From assembly GCA_012295275.1 (NCBI GenBank), contig CM022667.1, forward strand, positions 21,576,167 through 21,640,166: a stretch of 64,000 nucleotides of DNA. The letters run 5' to 3'. The notes below the pieces were generated by a model. The model was not told where the DNA came from and searched no databases. It worked only from the letters and a program-made list of their open reading frames with translations. This document shows positions 13,287-24,800 of this stretch, piece after piece. Position 1 is the stretch's first letter; every line of letters starts with the position of its first letter. The stretch comes from Chrysomallon squamiferum (Eukaryota; Mollusca; Gastropoda; Neomphalida; Peltospiridae). The translations under genes and the position numbers were made by a program.

Positions 13287-13835
13287 TTGCAGGCATATCA
13301 GGTATTCAGTAATAAATTGAGCTTCTTGCGAAATTTAGGGTCGACGTCCGAGGAGCAACTTTCAAAATCGGTGATGGCTCTCATTAACAAGTATCCAAAT
13401 GATTTGGAGGCCAGTCTGGCAAACGAACTTCTACAGTTCGTGGCACTTCTCAACGCGGAGTTCGGCAAGCGGGCTACGACAACTGATCCAAGTGCTTCTC
13501 AGTCAGATGCTGCAGCTGTTGATCAGGACAACTCGGCGATGACAGGCGGCGAGGCATTGGAGCTGCTCATCAGAGATCACAACATGCAATCGTGTTTTCC
13601 TAATACTGAAATAGTGCTAGGCATGTATTTGTGTACGATGGTTACAAACTGCACGGGGGAGCGTTCGTTTTATAAATTGCGCCGCATAAAAAAACTTGCA
13701 CAAAAAAAAAAAAAAAAAAAAATAGATGAGAGAAAAACGTTTAAATATGCTGACGTTGATGAGAATCAAATCGAATGCGAGTTGTTGTGTTCGATACAAT
13801 CCGCTTTACTCCGAATGTTTCGTTATAATGATTAG
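13287..13835 (+). pseudogene. hAT-type transposase C-terminal (hATC dimerisation) relic
   Basis: An open stretch without an initiating ATG at its 5' end. The motif CTMVTNCTGERSFYKLRRIK matches the conserved 'VT.C.AERSFSKLK.IK' of the hAT dimerisation region found in hAT transposases and ZMYM1-like derived proteins. It is preceded by LQFVALLNAEFG and FPNTEIVLGMYLC, in the order usual for the family. About ten codons after the motif the frame crosses a 20-A tract (13702-13721), then continues with QIECELLCSIQSALL, where the family has an ALLSIE-like helix. No zinc finger, catalytic region or terminal repeats were seen nearby. This is a fragment, most likely dead; recent domestication is the less likely alternative. 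Confidence 0.65.
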
Positions 13836-13881
13836 TTCATCATAATTATGACAAAATCACCGAACTGAAGAAGAATATAAA

Positions 13882-13884
<3 letters not shown>

Positions 13885-13931
<47 letters not shown>
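13885..13931. repeat. (AAT)n microsatellite
   Basis: Pure trinucleotide run about 50 bp after the hAT relic. It creates an artefactual Tyr-rich frame on the minus strand. Confidence 0.95.
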
Positions 13932-13934
<3 letters not shown>

Positions 13935-14959
13935 TATGGATAAATTAAAATAAACGCTGTTTCAAATGGAGATTTGAAATATAATGTCATCAAGCGTATT
14001 TTAGACACAATTATGGTAGAAAGGAATAAGCATTGGGTTATTATAGAAGAAATCATACAGTTAATTATCGGGTTATTCACTGATAATCACTGAATAATAT
14101 TTATTTATCTTAATATTAGTAGACTACTAATATACAAATATTGTTTGGAGTAGTTTTATCTCAGAAAATGCATGAACATTTGGAAATACAGAGTTATAAG
14201 AAAGAATTGTTGTTGACTTTTATATTATTCTAATTAATACTATCAATAAATAAATAAATAAATAGGAAAATGTAATCTTATAAAACACAGCATATATATA
14301 TTTGCATGAATACACATACCTTTTACAAGACTCATATTCATTATGGTACAGTTTATTTGGAAACAAAACATGAAGAAATATAGATTTGAAACATACTGAA
14401 AGAGAAAACCCCCCAGATTAAATGAAAAAAAAAGAAGAAAAAATAACATTAATATAAAGAAATAAAAATAAGAAGAGACATGAAGGTGGCAGAACTAGTA
14501 TAATATATATTTGTCCATGCATTATAAATTAATTTTTAATTAGTCTTTTATTATTAATGCCACTTAAACTAATAAAGGAACATATTGCAAAAACGTTGTT
14601 TGATCATGCTTTTTGCCAGCCATTGTAAACTGTTATTTGGTAAACTAATGAGGAAAATTCAGTCTGTAATCAGCTGACTGGGAGTAGTGGCCCCCGTTTC
14701 TTGTGATATACTCTTCAACAAAAAGTAGTTTATAATACAACTGGCAAAAGTGTAAATATATTAGCTATGGTTATATGATAATAGTGAATTAACTGGGCAA
14801 ACATTACAACTTGCAGTTCAGTATTACACTACGTTTCATGATCACCATAGATCTTGTGATCTACTGGGGGTGAGAAGTCAAATTTGAAAATTAACACTAT
14901 TTTTTTTTTTGTTTTATATCAGAACTGGCATGATGTGTAAGAGATTCATTTAATCAATG

Positions 14960-15330
14960 AGTTTGAGCACCCTGTAGTCATCTGAAGGAGTCTTTTCCAC
15001 TCCTCTTGCAGCACCTAAATGAAGTTCCACATACACATCTATCAATCACGTCCAGGCATGCTGTCTGGGCTCATTGCATTTGATACATTGTGTGCTGTTG
15101 GCAATTCATGCATGGTCAGCTAGGGCACTGCTGTCCTGAAAAAGGAAACGTCAACCCACATGCCTTGCAAATATGACGAGAAACGGTCAGTATGTTGCCA
15201 GACAAAACCATGCCTGCCAAGGCTTTCCAAAGTGAATTAGTCATCTGAAAACATGACATGTGACCACCATTATGTCTGTGGACAATGTGATGATTTGTCA
15301 AGACAGAACAAGACATGAAGGTTGGCTGGA
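14960..15330 (-). pseudogene. decayed Tc1/mariner-like transposase fragment
   Basis: Minus-strand frames, with frameshifts and stops, give FLFQDSSALADHA, then AQTACLDVID..VWNFI, then LQEEWKRL. These line up in order with the Tc1 patterns 'FQQDNA..H.A', 'SPDLNPIEH.W' and 'L..EW..I' of the C-terminal half of IS630/Tc1 transposases. At least one key residue of the SPDLNP block is lost and no TIR was found, so the copy is inactive. Identification is by eye only. Confidence 0.4.
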
Positions 15331-16581
15331 TGAATAAAGTTTCTAATCCATAACTGAGATACCATTAGCCTGATGCAACAATTTTATACTGGATATTAAT
15401 ATTAATATTTTCTGTTGCTCTACTTTGTTTTGAAGAGTTTATTTAAGTTATTTTTATTTTGTTTATAATGCATAGTCAAAATTGTGGGCTTCTGACAAAT
15501 TCCACACTCCTTGTACCTTTTTTTTAAACACTTCTATTTTTACATTATTGGCATGATAAATGATACATTGGTAAATAAAATATATTTAATTATACAGAAG
15601 TGTCTTATATTTTTAAGTATCACTGTCACAAAATCCACTTTTCAGAATAATTAAGACAAATGGATGGAATAAATTCTAAATACACAAACTAGTTAGCTGA
15701 ATAAAGATGATATATAAAGCCTGAAGATAAACAAATAAATAGAGGGAAAAGGGCTACGGTTTTCAAAACTTAAAAATCACAAAAGAATAAAGTATAAAAT
15801 GAAGCAAAATCAAATTACAATGTTCAAATTTCATTTTACTTTTTTTTTTCTTTTTTTCAAAGCAGAGTTTTAAAATAATGTAATAAAATGATTTGTTGCA
15901 CCTTATTTGATTCATTTTTATTTCTGTCATATATTTCTATAATATTATTTATTACTAAGTTGTTTCTATAAGTTATTTTTTCATTTACCAGAATTTCAAA
16001 ACTACCTGTACTGAAACTCTGAAAATTATTAATACTACCTTTGTTGTAAAACTGCTGAACATACAACACATGACTTTAAAATATATAAAATAAAAAGAAA
16101 AAAGTAATGCTTACAGTTTAATGTTTTTTCAATTCTGTTACAGGAAAGTGATTATTTTGAATAAGAAATGTTTAAAATGCCAATTACTAAGCATAATTAA
16201 ATAAGTTAAAAAATAAAACTAGCACTTGAAAAGTAAAGAGTAAACTTATAAAAGCCTGCACACATATTTTACTTAATACATCTTCATGTAAAGTTACTAG
16301 AAAAGTAATGTAATGCAAACATTAACACAACAAAAAAGTAAAAACAATCAGATAAAAAAAATATAATAAATTTGATAATAAAATTTAACAGAGTCCAATA
16401 AAACTGTTAAACTGTTATTAAACTGCACATAAACATATATTGCACAAAGAGGAGTAACTAACACAGATATAGTTAGTAAACTATCTTCACAGTTTCTATT
16501 CATATAAATTTCGAATACATTTCCTATTTTAGTACATTGTCTAAATAGCTGTAACAAAGTAAGTAATGAATTCAAAATATA

Positions 16582-19500
16582 TCACAAAATGTCATCCAAA
16601 CAAATATAGCTTTTAAGAGTTGATGGCAAGGGAAGAAACTCTGAAGAATATAAAATTTTATTTCCCAAACAATTACGAATTTCAACACGACACAAATGTT
16701 TTAGTGTTGACACTGACTGAAAAAATTTCTTCAGATGTAACATGGAATTCTGTGAAGGATCTTGAAATGAAGCTAAATAACTAGTTAAAGTTTTCATGTG
16801 TTGACGGTGTACTCCTGATAAAAGGAACAGTTGCAGAAGTTCATAATTGTCTCTGTAAAATAATATATAAAACAACAAATGGAAAAAATATTTTATTTAA
16901 TTAATTTATTTTTGAGGATATCTGAAAAGAATGAAATAAAAACAACATGGTATGAGAGATACATTCTTAAAAATAATAAAATAATAAAATATAAAATTCT
17001 GTCTACATCTGGCTGTTTTTTAATTATGAAACAATTAAAAAATAATAATAAACCATACCTAAAAATGTCCATAATTTCTTCTACAGGCAGATTAGAACAG
17101 CCCTGGATTAAGACATGGATTGTGTCAATGAATCCATTCTGAGCTGCTCTTTTCAGACAGGGCAATCTAGAATTACACACAAATATTACAAATTAAACTT
17201 AGGAAAAACTGATCTTTTTGTAGCAAAATTGGCACATCAAGCACTAAAACAAATCTAAGTTGATTTAGATATTTAAACACAAACTATAATATATTTAATT
17301 ATATTACAATTATTAACAAAGAAAAATGACTGTAAGATAAAACAACAATAAGAGATCAAATGCATTCATATAACTCTGCTCCAGTCTATTTCTGTTAATT
17401 AATTAGAGAAAAATTAAAATAACAATTAATTCACTTCTTAATGCTTGTTGGAGGACAAGTGATGTCAATGCCATGTTTAAGAAACATTTCTACTATTGGT
17501 GCCTTCCCATGTTCAATGGCCACATGAACTGCACATCTGCCATCTTGATCTCGTATTTTGACACAAGCTCCAGCTAAATATAAATATATATATGTGTCAA
17601 AAAAAAAAAACAGACTGGCTGTTCATATGTATATAATAGTGTTAAGACATGATATGTTTTTTATTTTGTTGATCAATCTATTCTAATAATAAATATAAAA
17701 AGCAACACTAACAACTTTTCTTTTTATCAGGACTTCATTCTGGTGATGTTTCAGTGAAAACAATATTTTATTTTGTTTATACTTTAAAAAAGAAAATAGT
17801 ATTTACAAAATAAAAATAAAATATTAAAGACTGGCTTCAGTTTACAGTTTAAATCTTTTGGACACAGTAGGGCAGATGTAATATCTGAATAACAGTAAGT
17901 GAAAAGTCACCAGACAAAGTCAGATAAAAAACTGAAATGAAGAACATCACTGAACATAGTTCATCAAAGTTGACAATGTTAGAATATCATACAGAAAAAA
18001 TGACCTAGACAAAAATCATTGTTATGTTACTTTTTTCTGCAAAATTCCAAATTATATTAACAGTAATAATAATTTTTAGAAATGAATGTTTTAAAATCTA
18101 TTTATAGCCTTGGAAAACAATACTTAAAGCTAAAAATAAATATTTAAGATAACCAGACTGTTTTGGAGTATTTCTGTCTGTCTCATTGTTAAATATATAA
18201 ACAAACAATTAAATGTAATTCTTGCAGGGAGATCTAGAGCTTCACCTGCAGTTTGCACTTTTGTTACTCACACTTGGGTGCACTGTGTCATCAGCTCTAG
18301 TCTTAGTATTCACAAGATGACAAACAATTATGGTCACTGTTATTTTAACATAATGTCCCATTACTCTAAAACAATTTGAAAATATTTGTTCATTTGATTG
18401 AATGTATATATGTTGTAATATGTAAGAAACCAAATTAATGTTTAGATTATTTACCTTGGAGAAGTAATTTCACTGCTTGTTTTTTGTCAAACATAGCTGC
18501 AACATGCAGGGCAGTTACTCCATACATATCCTGTTTGTTCAAACAGCAGTTTTTTGACAACAAGTATTCAACTACTGGATAGTGACCTGAAGATAGCAAG
18601 AATAACAATCTTGGCACATTGTAATCTACATGCCCATGGTTAATGAGAGGATAATCCTGCTGCGTCCAGGGACCTGTAAGATGAGGATAATGTGTATGCA
18701 GGTGAATGGGTGTTAAAGGATGACAATGTATATGCAAATACGTATTTGAAAATATCAAATGTGATTTCACCAACCATTCATCACTGCTTCATACAAAGGT
18801 GTTACACCGTACTTGTTTGAAATATTTATATCACATTTGGCTTCACATAACATCTGAAAATGAAACAAAATCCTCAGTTCAGAAATGTTTTCAAAACCAA
18901 TCATAAATTATCAATCACAGAAAATAAAATACTTAGTTTAAATGTTAAAGGATTATGGAATGAAAATAAATATAACTGTATATAACTATATGTATACAGC
19001 TTTGTTGTATCACTGGCAAATGCAATATATTTATTTATTTTCAAAAAAACTGCTGCACGTAAACATATGAAAAGACAGTACGTCTAGCTATCTCAAAGTG
19101 TCCATTATATTATATTATTTTTACTTCATTATTAAAATAATGTCCTCAGTTTATCAATGTCCTCATGTATTTTATATTAATATCAAAGTTGTTTATTTGT
19201 TTAAAAAAATGCATAAACTATCACTAAGAAGTATAATTAGGCTATTTAATTTTATTTAATATCATTATTCTTATGGAAAAGTGGTTATATTAATATGATA
19301 TATAATAATAATTTCTTCTTAATAACAACATAACTAGTTCAGTTTACATTACTTTCACAACAGATAAGGCTCCAAGTCTTGAAGCCAGAAACAAAGGAAC
19401 ATGGTCCTGACTTCCAATATTCACATCACATCCAGCAAAAATTAACTGTGAAACAATATGATGTCGAACTACATCATCTTTAATCTTAATAGCAGCATAA

Positions 19501-19766
19501 ATTGGAGTTATCCCAACATTGTCAGCCATCTGCACATCAGCACCATGTGCTAACAAAAGATCAACAACTTCTCCATGGTGCTTTTCAATGGCAGCCAATA
19601 GTGCAGTCTGGCTGTTGTACTCATTGAAGGCATTGACATCAGCTCCATCTTCTAGCAGGAAGAGACAAAATGGAACATCACCAAACCTGGCTGCATGTAT
19701 CAGTTCTGTGTCTCCTTGATCATTACATTCACTGAACACTGTAGAACAGGCAGTGCTTACCATCAT
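16582..19766 (-). CDS. ankyrin-repeat and SOCS-box protein (ASB family), complete
   Basis: Predicted substrate adaptor of an Elongin B/C-Cullin-5 ubiquitin ligase in the cytoplasm. Six coding exons in transcript order: 19766-19353, 18853-18775, 18673-18455, 17573-17435, 17166-17059 and 16852-16582. All are GT..AG and the phases agree, giving 409 residues. Ankyrin repeats fill most of the protein, for example GDTELIHAARFGDVPFCLFL near residue 18 and DMYGVTALHVAAMFDKKQAV near 216. The C-terminus is a SOCS box: LKHLCRVEIRNCL at 370-382 (Elongin-BC box) and LPLP at 393-396 (Cullin-5 box), ending 13 residues later. The first in-frame ATG lies 10 nt inside an exon with a good upstream acceptor (TTTCTTACAG before 19776), so a non-coding 5' exon is expected. 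It diverges from DYNC1LI. Which ASB paralogue is not resolved. Confidence 0.93.
17574..18454. other. ASB intron, no feature of note
   Basis: AT-rich intron between the third and fourth coding exons. The minus-strand frame at 18242-18433 has no family likeness and no flanking splice sites in keeping with the gene. Confidence 0.6.
18854..19352. other. ASB intron 1 of coding region, nothing seen
   Basis: AT-rich, no open frame or repeat of note. Confidence 0.6.
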
Positions 19767-20033
19767 CTTTCACCACCTGTAAGAAACACAGAACAGAGCT
19801 ATCAAATCTATTAAACAAATGTACAGTATTGATATTGATCTTATTGTTTACAAGTAAGTAAAGTAAATGTACATTTATATAGATCTTTCTGGTTTATTGT
19901 AATATTTGGAGATATTTTTATATAACTTAGGAACTTGAATTTTTTTTATCACTGATTAAATATGTGCATTAAAATACCTGTAATATATATTACTATCAAT
20001 GTTTCAAAGTTGTTTCTTTTTTTACTTCATTTC

Positions 20034-20035
<2 letters not shown>

Positions 20036-20099
<64 letters not shown>
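20036..20099. repeat. (GA)n microsatellite
   Basis: Pure GA run inside the divergent intergenic region. On the ASB strand it is a polypyrimidine CT run. Confidence 0.95.
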
Positions 20100-20102
<3 letters not shown>

Positions 20103-20618
20103 TCCAATACCTATTTTTTTAAAAGATGAAAACCATAATCGAAGGATGTAATGATACTAACATTATTGTTTAGCACTAGAACGGAATTTTAAAAAAACAA
20201 AATTAAACCCTATGAGGAGGAGTACAAGAATGGAAATGTTATTTTTTCAGTCATAATTTTAAATCAACCTTGCAAAAGATTATTAAAATTTGTTTTATAT
20301 TTTATATTTTTTATTAGCATTATTAATGGGCGATAACTTGGATAAGTCAAAATGAAATGAAAAAATATTTTAATTTCGTTTGTATTAAACATTATATGAT
20401 TATTTTGTTAGCTGAATAAAATTCTGAATTCAGAAAACAGAATTATAGTTTCATATATTTTAACAGCTTATCAGTTAATTAAAATGACCATTGACAATTA
20501 CATATTTATTTAAAACTTAACAGTAATGGATCTACTAAGAGTGTATTATCATTTCTTTCCCTGTTTACATGTGACATCATGAATGAATCATCGCTACAGG
20601 AATTATTCAAAATCTAAT

Positions 20619-20630
20619 TGCGCATGCGTA
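20619..20630. promoter_or_regulatory. NRF-1-like site
   Basis: TGCGCATGCGTA, about 120 bp upstream of the DYNC1LI start codon. It matches 11 of 12 positions of YGCGCAYGCGCR. Functional role inferred from position only. Confidence 0.45.
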
Positions 20631-20750
20631 GCCAGCTGGCACATTTTCTCGTACTTTTTCGATTATTTCCGCTGCAACCTCGCCCATAACAGTATCAGCC
20701 CGAAAACTAACGAAAGTTGCCGAGTATGAAATGAGAGCTAATTCGGCAAC

Positions 20751-21750
20751 ATGGCGCCCATCGGTGAAAGAAGTGACAGGATGGGTACTGCTGTGGAGAA
20801 TGACGCATCCATAGAAGATACGCAAAATTTATGGTAATGGCACTATTCTATTTATTTGACCATTATTATTTTTATCGACATTCAAATATATACCAACCTC
20901 TACAAAGAGGAATGATAGTTCCGGATAATCAAGGAAGGAATGTCTGTAAGAATTTCATTGCCAAAAATCTTTAAAATAACCATAATTATACATTATATGC
21001 ATCGCTTCGTGCAGATAGTTCAACGCCAACTATTTTTATTTTTAATAAACATTTTTATCAACAATTTTAACATCTTTTGGCCAAGTTGTTCGCACCGTAA
21101 CCATTAAATACATTGGCACCTGTTGTATATGAATAGTTTCAAGCGGTCAAGACAACAGCCAAGCAAAATTACTTAATTAATTGCAAACTAAATACTGACT
21201 CAGACGACTAGGCTCCTTCAAAAGATGCTTTTTCTGCAGAGCAGCATCTAATGGTGATTACTGAAGAAGAGGTTTCATTCATAGTCATGTGGTTTTTATA
21301 TTAAACAAATTATATTTTATATCATAGTTCATAGTGATAATGATTCATAATCATATAATCATAATGAAATATGTACAGTATTAGAGTATAAAGACATCTC
21401 AAAATTCAGATTTAATACTAGTATTAAGAATAGTTATAAAAAGTGACTCATATGTAATCTTACTAACATAAATGATCCAACTAAAATTTTAATTTTGAGT
21501 TCTATCATATTGTTTGTTCTTATATTATAAACCAGTATCGTGCATATTCCTGACTTGTAATTTGAAATAACATATCTTTATAAACAGCAAATTAGAACAT
21601 TTGAAGTATATTCAACAGGTAAATAAAAAAAATAAAAAATTAATTGAGGTATTATTTAAAAAGAATTTGTTATTACAGATGCTAATTCCATAGATAATTA
21701 TTAATAACTGAATTTCATAAATAATATTAAATACATTACTAAAAATATTA

Positions 21751-21810
<60 letters not shown>

Positions 21811-24800
21811 ACAATTAAAGCAGTCTCAGTAACATCAGAAAATTATAGTAATGTATTCACTTGCCATTAGAGATATTCTTTGAAAAGAAAGTGTATTTTA
21901 TATTTTCCCAAAAGTACCATGAAATAGAGATTACCTAATATTAGTATTCAATATAATAATAACAAAGAATAATGATTCTTAATGTTATAATGTTATGTTT
22001 TGAAATACTTATCATCCAGTGATCCATGGTCAAAGTGGATAAAATGATTACATTTTTTGGAAGACATATTTAATATTTATTTGAATTTGAAAAAAGGATT
22101 TACTTTTAAAGTGTCTGTCATCCTTGATGACCAGATTTGCTGCTAGACATTTTCCAACCATGACTTGGTAGCCTGTTAGACAAGCTTTTAATATTACTAA
22201 TTACTGATCTTTAAGCTTAAGCATGACAGATAATTATTTACAAACAAATAGCTAGGTATATGTGATGGAATTGTCAACAAATTCCCGGCCTACACATTGA
22301 CTTTCAGTCCTGATCACTCGCAGCCTACAGTGGCTTTTTTGGCTGTAATAAAAAAATATACACAAACCATGTAGCCACTGTGATGTCATTTCATTTCCTG
22401 CTTTATTTAACATTCTGCTTTTTTCTTTAACCAGTATAACTATGACCAGGTGCTTTGATGGGGATTACATATGTCTTACACCCAATACTACTGTGGATAG
22501 GGTCTGACTGTTGTAACTGATTATGTAAAACATTAAACATTTTGAAAATTTATTTGCAGTTAGAGTATACTTTTATAGGCTACAGAAAAGTGAACGAAAA
22601 ATAAAGAAATCAGAATTAAAATGTCAGATTTATAGACAGATGTTAAATGTTCCTTAGTCTGGTACAAATACTTGAAATATTCTATTGTTCAGGCACAAAA
22701 ATTTATCAGGGCAAACTAATCTTCTGGAGGACAGGCTTAAAGATACCCATTGTTGTCCTCTGACAAACTAGGCAAATTCTTAAAATTGATCACTTAAAAT
22801 CAGTAGTTAAGATGAAGTAGTTTTCAAAGTGAATTTGTTCAGATTTTTAAATTATTATACATCTTTTTATTAATTATGTTTTGATCATCTTTATTTTTCT
22901 TTTAGGGCAAATATTCTCAGTGAAGTTCAGTCTCAGTCAGCATCTAAATTGTCAACATCGAGATCAGTATTAGTTTTAGGTAAATAATTTCAAACTGTTA
23001 TCCATGTATATATTAACAAGTATTTTTTAAAAATTATTTATTTTTAAATGTATTGTAGGAATTATATAAACTATTACAAGAGAAAATTTGGTCAACAACT
23101 CCAGTTTCCTTATTGTTTACCACTTGTTGTGGCTTTACTTTTGTGAATGTTAGTTACAGATACTTTAAAAATGGGCTTTGTTAGAATATTAAAATTAATC
23201 TTAATGCATAATTATTTACAATCTCGTTTAACTGGATTTTAAAAATAAAGAATTTGTATTTTAACTATTTTGTGATTTGAAATGGTACAGGGGATAATGA
23301 AACAGGAAAGACAACTTTAATAGCCAAACTTCAGGGCACTGATGAACCTAAGAAAGGATCTGGTCTTGAATATTATCACATTGATGTTAAAGATGAATAC
23401 AGAGATGGTAGGTAGTTTTATAATTATACTATTTTATAGGGTAATACAAACTAAAGTAGAATATTGTCAAAAATGTTTCAATGGTAATTAAAATCACAGG
23501 AGCAATTTTACTGACAGATAAATCTCATTGTTGTAACGGATATATATATATATATATATATATAAGAAACTTTTTTATGCATTTGTTTTTAAAAACAAAA
23601 CCAATAAATTACACTTTAAAAAAGTTACATTTCTTCAGTATATTTTAATTTGTTACAATGCTTCTTCATTTATTAGTTTTTACTAAAAGATATAAACTTC
23701 TAGTTATTTTTTAATAATTGTTTTCAGAACAAGCTAGGTTAAATGTCTGGTGTCTTGATGGTGATTCCAGCCACACTGGGCTTTTGAGATTTGCTCTCAC
23801 AAAACAGAATTTTGCTGATACACTTGTGTTGCTTGTTGCAACTATGACACACCCATGGTCAATTCTCGAGTCACTGGAGAAGTGGGTCACTATACTTAGT
23901 GATCACATAGACAGACTGAAAATTCCACCAGAAGAGCGCAGAGAATATGAACAAAGCTGTGAGTTTGTTTTAAATTAGGCTTCTCTCCCTTTGTTAATAG
24001 ACTTATCACTATACAATGTATTTTCATGATTTGCTGGTTGTAATTGCAGCATATTAAATCTTATGAAGTTGCTTATTCCGACTTAAGGTTTAACAGCAGC
24101 ATTGCCATGCTGTTTACCTTTGTAGCATTTGTTGAATTTAGAAAGATTTTGATCTGCTGTTCTAAATTCACTGATATTTTATACATTTTATGTGTACTGT
24201 TTATCACTTATTATACTGGTAAATTACTGGTCCTTTTCAAGATTGGTTTGCTGGTGTTAAGTTTCTGTGGGATGGTGAATATAAGATACCTTGCTGCTGG
24301 TAGCATTAAATGTCATTAAATAAAAATATATTTAAGTTTTTATGTAAGTGATTGTGTGGCATTTTTTGAATAGAATAATCATGTTTCACATAAATTACAC
24401 ATAAATCTTATTCAGATGAACAAATCTATTATATCCTGAATAAAGTTGTACATCTTCTCTGCTGCAAACATTGATTTATATATATGGCATTTGAAATATT
24501 ACGCTTCGTAATGATAAATTACACTTAATAATAACTTCGTTTGTTTTGGCTCATGTAATAAAAGGGATAACTTTTCTTTTTACTAAAACCTATTTTTATA
24601 TCCTAAATGACTCATACTTATTGTGTGTATGGGTATCTGTAATTGTATATGTTTTCTGCAGCTGCTGTTATTCTATATGACTGCTGTTAACAGAGATGAT
24701 ATCACACCTCTGTCAACTCACTGGTAGATAAGCAGCAATACAGTGTTTCTGACAAATTTATGATATTAACATATTCTACAACAATGCCTTGAGGATTAAG

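Larger units (their letters stand above)
11271..16581. other. intergenic region with two transposon relics
   Basis: Spacer between the NHE 5' end and the ASB-like 3' end. The recognisable content is a CRE-like TGACGTCA at 12674, a hAT C-terminal relic (13287-13835), an (AAT)n run (13885-13931) and a decayed Tc1-like fragment (about 14960-15330). The part near 15340-16580 is AT-rich; its lower end is probably the 3' UTR of the minus-strand ASB gene. Confidence 0.6.
19767..20750. promoter_or_regulatory. divergent promoter region between ASB-like gene and DYNC1LI
   Basis: The two genes are head-to-head, about 980 bp between start codons. The part near DYNC1LI (20590-20750) is CpG-richer and carries TGCGCATGCGTA at 20619-20630, a close match to the NRF-1 consensus. 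A (GA)n run (20036-20099) lies nearer the ASB side, and a splice acceptor at 19776 implies an ASB leader exon inside this interval. Whether one promoter drives both genes is inference. Confidence 0.5.

Noticed and set aside
16879-17142. Plus-strand ORF overlapping ASB exon 5
   Set aside because: Antisense shadow of an exon whose minus-strand reading is strongly supported.
20607-20825. Minus-strand ORF antisense to DYNC1LI exon 1
   Set aside because: Shadow of the coding exon and promoter; no family likeness, and the ASB gene start is accounted for elsewhere.
24044-24319. Plus-strand ORF in DYNC1LI intron 4
   Set aside because: Low-complexity hydrophobic translation, no homology, inside an intron with well-supported borders.
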